Part shown: positions 47,415-56,611 of the stretch, piece by piece
Layout of the letters: each line of letters begins with the position of its first letter
Numbering within the stretch: position 1 is the first letter of the stretch
Source of the DNA: Adiantum capillus-veneris
Lineage: Eukaryota > Streptophyta > Polypodiopsida > Polypodiales > Pteridaceae
Direction of reading: 5' to 3'
NCBI GenBank assembly: GCA_014529385.2
Contig: CM043957.1
Coordinates: 70,120,003-70,184,002 of the forward strand
DNA: 64,000 nucleotides
Position numbers and translations under genes: made by a program
The notes under the pieces: generated by a model
Told to the model about the DNA's origin: nothing
Database searches by the model: none
The model's input: only the letters and a program-made list of their open reading frames with translations

Positions 47415-48779
47415 GTGATGTGTGTTAGTTGTGTCCATATTTTTCATTGGTGTTCATCGATTAACAGTAAGTGTTGTGTGGAGGTTGTGCCATTATTTTC
47501 CATGTCATCATTAGGTTCTCAACGACCCAGGAGTGCTATTGACTCCATGTCATGCAACAATGTTCAAGATGACAGTGGGTGCTGGGTGACGACAGAGTTC
47601 AAACGGTTGATGTGGGTGACAATGCAACCCAGCTCAAGAGGCGCACACAAGGTCTCCAGGAGACACATGGCTTCTCGGGCACACCATTGGAAGGGAAGAA
47701 TAATGGAGTTTAAACAACTCCAAAGTGGTAAGCTGCTTGCAAAGGTTCAACATGTGTATGTGGCTTCACAACTGAAGTTAACAACAGCGTTGACTCCACC
47801 AAGGTTTCCAGCAAATTGTAAGTTCACACCACTGTCAAAGTCTTAGATTTTCTTGATTATCGATTTTTGCTGCGTAAGTTTCTTTGTTGTTTTAAGATTT
47901 CTTTGATTGTGTAATGTTTACAGATGTCTTTCCATATGATTTTGTAGAGTGGGAGCCAATAGAGTCCTTCACAAGAACTTTTGAGGCCATCCATGTTGGG
48001 CTTGGCAAGTTGCTCTATGCTGGTTGTTCCTCCTCTAAGCTTGCATCACAAAACATTTTTTTTACCGACCATACTTACATCACACCTACAAGAAATGGGT
48101 ATGGCAATCTTTCTCCGGTTAACTTGCCAACTTTGCAGAGTTTCGAATGGCCTAAGCCAGATAGTGCTTTAATAGCAGCAACCAAAAGGAGAATCGAGAT
48201 GGATGTGCATGCAGCAATGAAGTCCACCTATGGTTCTCATAAAGCAACTTTGACATGGTTTATGTCACTTCATATGTTTGTACATATTTTCTGTTTGCAG
48301 AGTGTTCACAGGACACCAACAATGTGGACCTGCAAAGGGGGAGATGCAATATCTGCTTTTCTTGCAGCTGGATGGGAAACGAAAGTGGTAACCATCAAGG
48401 AGATAGAATCAAGTTGTCTATAATTGCGGAGAATGTGGTCTTCAGATACCATATCGCAAAGCAAAGCTTATCAATGGCTTTTCCATACACAAGATGGAAG
48501 TTGACGAAGGGAGAATGGGAAGCACTAGACTCTGACGTTGCAGTTAGAGAATCCATTGACCTGCAAATATGTCTCCATGATGATACAGTGCATGACATCT
48601 TAGTGAATAACGATTGGCATCTCAATCATCTTCGCGAGTATCTTAATCTTAGATATTCCTTGTTAGAGCCATATCTCTTTGTAATCAACCAGAAAGTTAT
48701 ACGTTCTAGAAAAGAGAAGAGCTTTTTATATGAGAACATCACATTTCCGCGATGTATTTCTGTAAAACCTTGTATTTGA
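47415..48779 (+). CDS. Element gene 1: unknown protein, three exons
   Basis: I do not recognise the product. Exons 47415-47817, 47924-48232 and 48301-48779 join in one open frame (introns 106 and 68 bp; donors GTAAGT and GTTCTC). The start may instead be 47502 or 47703. Exon 2 encodes FPYDFVEWEPIESFTRTFEA and LPTLQSFEWPKPDSALIAAT; exon 3 has a Cys-rich CNICFSC motif, then a folded-looking region with TRWKLTKGEWEALD. About 390 residues, with no membrane segment. Its place beside the left end suggests a role in transposition or element control. Confidence 0.5.
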
Positions 48780-49074
48780 TAAAAGATTATGATTCTATTA
48801 ATGATTTTGGCGTTTTGAATTTTATCTCTGTGTAAAATCTTATGTCCAACGTTATGAGTGAAATGCCATTTTAGTGATTTGGAATGCAAGTGCTTTCCAA
48901 TCACGTTTATTAAGTAAAAGTATACTTTTGAGTTATTTTTATAAATTTTATAAATTTTTTAAAAAAGTGACTTTATAAGTTTTTAAAAGCTTTTATAACA
49001 TTCACAAAACTCAGACTCTTTGCTCTCAAGCTCTCTTTGTCTGCTCTCTATCTATTTTCTTCGCGAAAAAAACC

Positions 49075-50571
49075 ATGGCCACAGCTAGTGACGCACTTCT
49101 CTCACAATTGGAAAAGATAGGACTTGCAGATCGAGCACACGATCTAATTAATGTCTTTGAAGGCTTCATCGACATACAAGCCACATAAAATCTTCATGGG
49201 GAAGCATTCTAGAGCTTCCTTGACCACATGGCACAACACATCGAAGAATATGCCATAGTCTTTGAGGGATCTGACATGGCATGGGTGCCAGTGGAGTTCC
49301 TCAAGCACCTCTACGCCACCGACAAAAACTTTCGCTATCGATTGTTGCGATTCACTAAAGGGCTCACTGATCGTGATTACAGGACAGAGGATGAGGAAGA
49401 CCTCATGGACCTGTGCATGGGAAACATTGGTACTCAATTCATCTCATGGGACATGGTTTTAGTTTTGCTTGTGCTTGAAGGTACTGACAAGGGAAAATCA
49501 AAAGAAAAAGCGAGTAAGAAACCAATGGTGACTCTTGTTGAGGAGTCAAATGAAGTTATCGAGGAGGTGGATGAGCAGGCGGAGGCATCAATGGCACTTG
49601 TCCTATTACAAGAGCCCAGTACAACTGAGAAGGATGATAGAATGATTGAGGGAGATGACGTGTTGGAAGAAGTGCCGGAGCTACAAATTCTTTCTCTCCA
49701 TGCAGTGGTCGTCGATGGTCGTCACTTCCTATTTCTTGATGACATTGCCAAAACATTGGGACTTAGAGAAAACGAGTCTCTCTCTGTGCTAGCTATCTAT
49801 GCAAGGATGAAGGATCCTAGTGGAAAGCAAGAAAAGACAGAATTTGAAGATCAAGGTATTTTAGACGGCCTCTCATTCTTTCCCACTGAGAATGAACAAA
49901 CATTGGTGCAGACCGTCGCTTCAACACTTGTAGAGATCAAATCGTGTGCCTCTTTCTATGAAAGCGTTCCTGAGAGTGCTTTTCAGCCGCACATACCTTT
50001 GATCTCTACGGGAAAAGATGATCGCTCTAGCATCGACCTTACCAAAAAATCACTTGAAGAGATGGATGAAGAGACAGAGGTAAACTTATTATAACTTGAT
50101 TATTGGTGTACAATTCATTACAACAAGAGTTTAAATTTATAAATTGTTTTGCAGACTGCATATCATGTTGATAAATTTGCTATGCGAACTGGTGGTTCCC
50201 GCAGCAACCCTACAGGCAGAGATAGCTCTTTGTAGCACTACCTGAGCCACTTGGGCCCCTCAATTATTAGAGTTGTATACACAGGCTTCTCCAAGCATGG
50301 TACAACGGAGCTCCTCAAGTGCAAAGCTTTGAGTGCCATCCTTGCTGAAGACTCTCTCACTTTAAACGCCCATAAATGTATATTGGTCGATAGAGAGGCT
50401 GCTTTGTATGCATTTACAGGCAAGCACTCTGGATCCATCCTTTCCCACTGTGCTTTAAGCTTAGGTCAAGGAATTACAAACCCAGACCAAATTGTAAAGA
50501 CATTTGATGTCGATTCAGCCCCTCGTGCAATTCCTACCGATGTAATTCGTCAAGAAATGCATAAACCATGA
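49075..50571 (+). pseudogene. Element gene 2: unknown protein with three nonsense codons
   Basis: From the ATG at 49075 one frame runs through 50079 (donor GAG|GTAAAC), a 75-bp intron, and exon 50155-50571. It is interrupted by TAA at 49186, TAG at 49210 and TAG at 50233. The two early stops each look like a changed Gln codon. The product (about 470 residues) has an N-terminal helical region, an acidic linker, a segment VVVDGRHFLFLDDIAKTLGL faintly like BRO/antirepressor DNA-binding folds (weak), and a C-terminal conserved-looking block (GFSKHGTTELLKCKALSAIL). Function unknown. Confidence 0.45.
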
Positions 50572-50720
50572 TGTAATATCTCTTGTAATAAAAAAAGTTT
50601 TGTTTTTTGAAGTGTTCTATCGCGTCTGGTGTACTGGTATTGTGCAGGCAATGTCTACATAGATTTTTCCATTTTTATTCATTTTTGAGTTTTTTTGAGC
50701 AATAGGAGGGGTGTATACAG

Positions 50721-50967
50721 GTGTACTACCATGAAAGTGAAATTTTTTTTAAAAAAAAGCCCCGCGCGCCACGGCGCACACAGAGCTGTTTTGACCAGGT
50801 CAAAACAACTCTGTGTACTAGCATGAAAGTGAATTAAAAAAAAAAAAAAAAGCCCTGTGCGCCACGGCGCGCACATAGCTGTTTTGACCTGGTCAAAACA
50901 GCTCTGTGCGCGCCGTGGTGCATAGGGCTTTTTTTAATTTTTTTTTTTCACTTTCATGCTAGTACAC
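50721..50967. repeat. Inverted-repeat hairpin between convergent genes
   Basis: 50813-50889 and 50891-50967 form a near-perfect palindrome with 77-bp arms around a single base at 50890 (GTTTTGACC/GGTCAAAAC). A third, direct copy of the same unit lies at 50721-50811. Each unit ends in an A-rich or T-rich run and a GCGCGCCACGGCGCG-like core. It lies between the 3' ends of the plus- and minus-strand genes. Confidence 0.85.
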
Positions 50968-51225
50968 CTCCTTGGAGGTGTTTTAGCACCATTCTGCATG
51001 GTTTGGAACACTGTTTTGGCAGCTTTCAAAAAAAAAAAAATCCACTGTTGAGCATTTGTCGAAATGAACAGTTAACAAATAACAACTTAAAATTGTTGAA
51101 GTTCTCAAGACATAGTTTAAAATTACTCAAGACACTGATACAAAATCTAATCATTGGTATTGATTCAAAAGATTACAAACTCTCAGTAGAGCCACAAATG
51201 TGATAAAAAGGTTACATGGGATAAA

Positions 51226-52557
51226 CTAGTTCTTATATAAACAGGCCTCATCTCTCAATCTAATTGCTAATGCTAAGTCCATCACTTTGAGGGTGACTCT
51301 CTTGGCATGCACCATACAGGACACACCGTCGTTGAAGAGCTGCACCAAAATGTCTTCCGCCGCGTCCTGTAGTGCCAAGAGTGCTCTGCCTTGGAGTCGA
51401 GTGACAGAGTCACTACACTCTTCCATAATTTCTCTAACAACACGCGAAAAATTTGCTTTTAGTATGATTGGATCAGTAGATTTTTGATACTTTCTAATTT
51501 CCCTCAAGGCCACCGTTCCTGGCTTCCATCTTCTTTTCTTCTGTGCCATAGGTGGTGGAGGGGGAGCTGGTAGTCTGGCCCATTGAGGAGGGTCAGTTCT
51601 AAACTTTTCTCTCCTCTCCGCCTGAGTTTGTTGCTCTTCAGCTGTGAGATTGTCCTTCTTTCTCTTTGGACATTTCTTAGCTCTCTGAGGTCCTTTGAGT
51701 GGCCGAGAGCTGCCAGCCTGTGCCTGTTGTGTTGCTGTGGCTCTCTCTTCAACTGCTCTTCTCTCTGCTTCGGCCTGTGCTTGAAGGTTTGCCAAATGAG
51801 CTCTCTTAGCCTTGGCTCTCTCCCATTCTTCCACCTCTCGTCTTCTTGCTTCTTCCTTTTCTCTGCTCTCAGCTTCTTTAGCAGCTCTTTCTTTTTCCTC
51901 GTGTGCCTCTTCCTTTCTTTTCTTGGAAGCCCGTCTATCCTTCTCCGGTGTTTTTCTTTTTGCGCACTGTTTGAAACGCATCTTTATTGGTGGAGTTCGC
52001 GAGGTTGCTTGAGCAACAGGTGTAGGAACAACAGGTGGAACCTGCTCATTTTGTAGTGGCTCAGGGTTGATCTCAGAGATTGGTGGAGGATCCGGCAAAG
52101 CTGTGCGGTGGGCTTGATGTAACGGTGGAAGATCCCCAAAAATTTGGCACATGGTAGTTTGATCATCTGGAATAGAAGGGTTTGGAGGTTGGATGGGCTC
52201 TGTGACTGGTTGTGGTGTTGGGTTATCGTCATGCGATTGCGGCGCGGGATTCGATGTGGCAATGGTTTCCTTGTGTGAAGCAGATGGTTGGGGAGGTTGC
52301 ATGGTATCTAGATGGGCTTCTGGCGTTGGATCTAAAGATGTGGGCTGTGTATGCGGTGCGGGTTGGGGTTGGGATGTGGTAGTGGTTTCTTCTTGTGCAT
52401 GAGATGGTTGAGGAGGTTGTGTGGCATTTGGAGATGGTTGTGATGTTGGATTTGAAGCTAGGGATTGTGTATCAAGTGCGGGCGCTGAATCTGTTGTGTT
52501 GTGAGTGGCGGTGGTGTCATCGACGTGCATACTGATTTTCTCTTGAGTAGGTTCCAT
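51226..52557 (-). CDS. Element gene 3: histone H3-fold protein with long tail
   Basis: An intact single-exon frame of 443 residues from the ATG at 52557 to a TAG at 51226-51228. Residues 1-~190 are Pro/Thr/Gln-rich; ~190-340 are Lys/Arg/Glu-rich with KKRK-type localisation signals and a charged helix; 342-443 are a histone H3 domain. The H3 helix N (GTVALREIRKYQKST) is identical to canonical H3; helix 2 reads ALQDAAEDILVQLFNDG and loop 2 HAKRVTL. The AAED and RVTL residues, and a loop 1 one residue longer than H3, lean towards CenH3, but the loop-1 Trp common in plant CenH3 is absent (Leu). The normal H3 tail (K4, K9, K27) is missing. A host H3 gene is ruled out by its place inside the inverted repeats. 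Confidence 0.85.
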   Translation of the reverse strand: MEPTQEKISMHVDDTTATHNTTDSAPALDTQSLASNPTSQPSPNATQPPQPSHAQEETTTTSQPQPAPHTQPTSLDPTPEAHLDTMQPPQPSASHKETIATSNPAPQSHDDNPTPQPVTEPIQPPNPSIPDDQTTMCQIFGDLPPLHQAHRTALPDPPPISEINPEPLQNEQVPPVVPTPVAQATSRTPPIKMRFKQCAKRKTPEKDRRASKKRKEEAHEEKERAAKEAESREKEEARRREVEEWERAKAKRAHLANLQAQAEAERRAVEERATATQQAQAGSSRPLKGPQRAKKCPKRKKDNLTAEEQQTQAERREKFRTDPPQWARLPAPPPPPMAQKKRRWKPGTVALREIRKYQKSTDPIILKANFSRVVREIMEECSDSVTRLQGRALLALQDAAEDILVQLFNDGVSCMVHAKRVTLKVMDLALAIRLRDEACLYKN

Positions 52558-52566
52558 CGTGATCAA

Positions 52567-52949
52567 GATATGAGTGCGTGCTCGCTTTGGCTCGAGTGGA
52601 TCTTCTAGAACGTGCGAATGAGAAATGAACTTTAAAAAGTGAGTTTTGACTTAAATAGGCCCAAAAATCTTAAAAAAATTAAAAACTTAAAAAATGATTA
52701 AAAATTTAAATAAACTCATAATTGAAAGAGAATTCACACACGGGTCAAAAAATAAGTGTCGACAATTGATTAACATCAAAATCCGAGGTTACAACAAATT
52801 TTTTTGGTGATCAAAAATTTATTCATTTTGCACCCAATGTCTGCCATCTCTTCGCCTTGTTGCCAACCATCGACGGAAGCGATCTTTTGCTATTGAAGCA
52901 TGGTATGAATTTGATCGGCTAATGTTAATAACTTTTTCTATTCTGCATT
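52567..52949. other. AT-rich spacer between element genes 3 and 4
   Basis: Upstream of gene 3 and downstream of gene 4 (both minus strand). It probably holds the gene 3 promoter and the gene 4 3' end. No further ORF is supported; a 66-codon out-of-frame ORF overlaps gene 4's last exon. Confidence 0.4.
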
Positions 52950-54889
52950 TCAAATTCCTTTGTACTCTTGGCTTTTTTCTCTGTCTCCCTGCCAAAACTC
53001 TGTAAAACCAATTGAACATTTCATGTAACGCATTGCTTTTTTTTTTCCACCTCCATGACGTGTATTCTTAAAATACACCGCTTTTTCTTGATAGTGTGAG
53101 CACTCCATTCCTTGGCTACTCCAGATGCCCAAAGAACCAAAAGTGTCGAGAAAAAATGCACTATGTGCAAAAAGAATATGCTGAAAAATACAAGCTTTTG
53201 TTCAATGATATTGTAACGCTGATTGTAAAGACAAAATGAAACTTACCATGTAATGTGTTATGTGTGTTTCTCCCCAAGCATCGACCATTTGCGAAGTGAA
53301 ACTGTTGATCACAAACTTCAAAGTGGATATCTCATGAGAAGTCAGCTTTGCTTTTTCAAGTAGACGAAAAATATCATCGACAGATTGCCACACACGAGCA
53401 CGCTTAATTCCAAGAGCAGCTTCGTTCCCTTTGTATGTGGTAATGTCACACACTTTTTTCCACAATTGAAACTCAGTTTGACTTTGAGAAGCCGAATAAT
53501 CTGATAGCATATGCCGAGCTTTGCTACCACCCATACATATTTTATTGGGTCTATCTTGTGTACTATCAGATGTCTTTTTGTCTTTGGATAGCTCAACTGC
53601 ACCACCATGTAGACCAACACTTGATAAAATAGACTCAAGTTCCTTTATACACTCTTCTCTTCTTTCTGCAGGCTCCTTGTGTCAACCTGTAAAATCTGAT
53701 CATTGACTCCTGGAGTTTCAACAAGTCGACATACACATTGTTGAATTTGTTGTAGCGAAAGGATTTTCCATCTTCTAATGTCATGACATCCTTGACACGT
53801 TGAAATCCACCTAACAAACTTGCAACATCATTGTTGGCGCATGGTTTGGCAATGCTAACACTGTAAGGTGTTGGTAGCAATCTGAAAAGACCTTTTGCTC
53901 TGTGTCCTATTGTTACAATTTTATACAAAGCTTCATAAGCTTTGAAACTTATTCCTGCACTGTCACACATCTCCATCATTTCCTGAGGTGACACAATACT
54001 TTTTAGCTCACTGAAATATTTTTGACGCAGAATTTTGGCAATGCTAACATTGGATGGATCGTCCAATAACTCCACCAACTCCTTTGGTTTGATGATATGT
54101 TGCAATAATGTACGTCTGTTTGTATAGATATCAGAATCGATTCCCATCATTTGTCGAGCCAAATTTCTGCATATGGAAACATAATTATAACAACCTGCAA
54201 ACAAAGTGTAAAAGCAAAAGTTGGAGTTCATATCCTTACCTAGTTTGTCGTATTCGTTTTTTTCGAGCTCCACCATTTGAAGATAGCGTAGACATTGCTT
54301 GTCTCTTTCGCTTACGAATGTAGTAGCCGAGGGGAATGTGTGTGAGACGATCTATTCTCCGACGCATATTACGTGCAGTGTGTTGTAGTTGAACGTAGTT
54401 ATCCAATCGATGCTCTTGCTCTGTTTTCTGTTGCTGTAGCTTTTTATTAAGTTGGATTATCTCAACGTTCAGCTGCTTCATTTTGTCATTGGCTTCTCCC
54501 TTGATTCGTTGAATGTCCATCATGTGCTTTTCTTGCACTGTTGATGAGGCAACAAAGAGCTGCTTTCTTGCTTCTCTTTCATTGAATAAAGCCGAATGTA
54601 ACCTCCAGCAGTATCCCCACAGCCCATCTCTTCCATCTCCAATAAAACGCAAAACGTCAGTGACATTGCGAAAGGGTGGTTCTACATTGGTTATAGGATC
54701 AAATGGGTAAATGTGACCATCAACCCATAAGATGATTGCTTTGCATCCACTACTTTGTAGCTGATCTACAACATTGGGGTTAGAAGTTCCAAGGCGTACA
54801 GTAGCATATTCCTGCTCTAAATCGGCGTTTAAGCGATATCGTTTTGGCTTATTGGTAATATCTTGCAGTGGAGGGAGATTACTTGCCAT
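52950..54889 (-). pseudogene. Element gene 4: candidate recombinase, one frameshift
   Basis: Exons 54240-54889 (ATG at 54889), 53247-54166 and 52950-53180, with introns of 73 and 66 bp using GTAAGG...GCAG and GTAAGT...CAG. The middle exon needs one extra base near 53678 removed to stay open, so this copy is probably damaged. About 600 residues: an N-terminal globular part (IILWVDGHIYPFDP), a coiled coil, a basic patch (RKKRIR), a central helical region with YSVSIAKPCANNDVASLLGG, and a C-terminus with THITHYM/HILFAHSAF and GSLGIWSSQGMECSHYQ. That last pattern is similar in style to the ends of transposase-like proteins in animals and fungi, but I cannot name the family. Confidence 0.5.
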
Positions 54890-55139
54890 TGGTGCTAAAT
54901 AAACAAGTAAGCAAGAGGGATAATGTGTAATGGTGAAGGTTACAAGCAGTACAAGCACAGAGTGCTGGCTATGGAGGGATAGGAGATAGGAAAAAGCTCT
55001 TAGAGTTGAGATAAAGGGATTTTGTTTTGGAGGGAAGAGAGAGGGGGAGTACAACTCAATATTTTTCAAATTCAAATAGTTGAAGAATAAAATTCAGCTG
55101 CACACAAAGGTAATGGAGTTCTCCATTGCTCTCACAGAG

Positions 55140-55157
55140 AGTAGGAGGGAGAAAAGC

Positions 55158-55203
<46 letters not shown>

Positions 55204-55371
55204 AGGTAGAGAAAGAGAAAGAAAGTGAGAGGAAGTGGGAGAGAGGGAAAACAATAAATTAAGAGAGTGTGGAAGAGAGAGAAAATCTGCAGCTTTGGAG
55301 AATCTGCACTTTTTGTCAGATGTACAACATAGAATGTTCTTTCATTGATTTGAAGAAGGAAGAGAGAAAGG

Positions 55372-55467
<96 letters not shown>

Positions 55468-55640
55468 CACGTTTTAGAGAGAGAATGCAGTGAGAGAATG
55501 TGTAAAATCTCTTTTTCTGACTATGAAAAGGTTGAAAAGTACTTCTCTTTATGATATCTAAGTGAGAGAGAGAGTGATTTATATGCTAGAGAGAGAGAGA
55601 AGTGTGGGAAAAGACATTTTAAAATTCAGTTACCCACCTC
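55140..55640 (-). promoter_or_regulatory. GA-rich (CT on the coding strand) leader of the right gene pair
   Basis: (GA)n tracts at 55157-55198 and 55376-55462 plus scattered GAGA units. They mirror the CT-rich leader at the left end. Lying upstream of gene 4, they are likely its promoter or 5' UTR. Confidence 0.4.
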
Positions 55641-55746
55641 TTCTTTTAGTGAAAATATATAGAAATGTCATTTTTTAAAATCTTAGCACCCTTTATTTTA
55701 AGCTTGGTCAAACTTGGTTTAAGCTTTAAGAATTTTCTTAAACTGC

Positions 55747-55787
55747 CAAATAAAGAGGCCCTCCTATACCCCATTCACTTCCTAATG
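55747..55787 (-). repeat. Right terminal inverted repeat
   Basis: Reverse complement of the left end with two mismatches, ending CTTCCTAATG directly before the resumed gag sequence AAAGAGCTGGAG. Confidence 0.9.
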
Positions 55788-56354
55788 AAAGAGCTGGAGT
55801 CGAAGATTATGCATGAGGAAGATGACATGGACACTTTCCTCATTGGTATCAAGGATATTAATGAGCAACTCATTTCTGCAAGCGAAGACATTTCTGACAG
55901 TTCCCTTGTGCAGAATGTTCTTGATGCTTTACCAGATTCTTACCAGACTTTTGCTAGTACTTGGAGACTTATGACCCAAGGAAATTTTGATGTTGTCAAG
56001 TTTGATGCATTATGCATATTGTTGTTGCAACAGTCACTTTCAAGAAAGAACAAGGCTAAACAACATGCAGTTGAACATGCCTTTATTGCTGCTCAAAGAA
56101 AAGGTGGTAACAACAATGTAACCACTTCTCATGGTTCTTCAACGAGTGGAAAATCACTTGTTCCTAGTACTGGCAACACCTTGTCTGGGAATTTTGGTGA
56201 AAAGGGCAAAAAAAAGATGCGTTTCCATTATTGCAAAGCTAATGATCACTTGATCAAGCACTGTCCGAAATTGAAAGCAAAAGAGGTTGGTTCCACTACA
56301 AGTGGAGCTATTGCAGAGTCTTCTGTGAAAGGAGATTGTGATGCTGATGTAGAT
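55788..56354 (+). pseudogene. Copia-D gag, second part
   Basis: It resumes at KELESKIMHEEDDMDTF and keeps an open frame through DALPDSYQTFASTWRLM to a degenerate knuckle (FHYCKANDHLIKHC, first Cys lost to Phe). It ends at the MITE. The continuous frame across both gag parts confirms the single ancestral gene. Confidence 0.88.
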
Positions 56355-56611
56355 ATGAGGGGGTGCACCTTTAAGAAACAATTCATATAACGTGAGTTCA
56401 AAGAGTATTAGAAAAACCCCTTTACTTACATGCTTAAGGCAATAAAATGATCCCTTTCAAAAAAAAAACTTACGGGTTTTTCTATAAAATCAATTAAAAT
56501 ATTGTTAATATAATCCTATTAAAATTTTAAATTTTGGCAATTAAAAACCCATTCATTTGAACTTACATAGTAACTTACATGTCTAAGAGGTGAACCCATC
56601 GAGATGAAGAT
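56346..56611. mobile_element. 248-bp Mutator-like MITE in copia-D
   Basis: The DNA at 56355-56602 breaks the copia frame. The 9-bp flanks GATGTAGAT (56346-56354) and GATGAAGAT (56603-56611) form a target duplication with one mismatch. The ends carry imperfect inverted repeats (GGGTGCACCTTTAAG against GGGTTCACCTCTTAG). AT-rich, non-coding. Confidence 0.6.

Larger units (their letters stand above)
46664..55787. mobile_element. 9,124-bp TIR element carrying a histone-fold gene (CATTAGG element)
   Basis: 41-bp terminal inverted repeats (46664-46704 and 55747-55787) differ at two positions and start CATTAGGAAG. The copia-D gag is continuous outside them. Compared with the uninterrupted copia-B site the insertion adds at most one extra A, so no normal 2-11 bp target duplication is visible. 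Inside are two plus-strand units (47415-48779 and 49075-50571) and two minus-strand units (51226-52557 and 52950-54889) meeting tail to tail around a hairpin region. Short introns of 66-106 bp occur. I cannot place it in a named DNA-transposon superfamily. Confidence 0.85.

Noticed and set aside
48301-48423. Reading frame GDAISAFLAAGWETKV for element gene 1 exon 3
   Set aside because: It stops after 40 codons; the other frame joins to the upstream exon in phase and stays open for 160 codons.
49075-49227. Stop-codon reassignment or recoding in the element genes
   Set aside because: Stops occur in unrelated elements too and fit C-to-T decay; host genes in the window use all three stops normally.
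51226-52557. Treating the H3-fold ORF as an ordinary host histone H3 gene
   Set aside because: It lacks the H3 tail, has a 340-residue foreign N-terminus, and lies between the inverted repeats of a mobile element interrupting a copia gag.
55080-55493. ORFs of repeated Arg-Glu or Ser-Leu
   Set aside because: They are translations of (GA)n/(CT)n microsatellites (also at 4625, 10077, 10215, 13777, 44198 and 46899), not genes.
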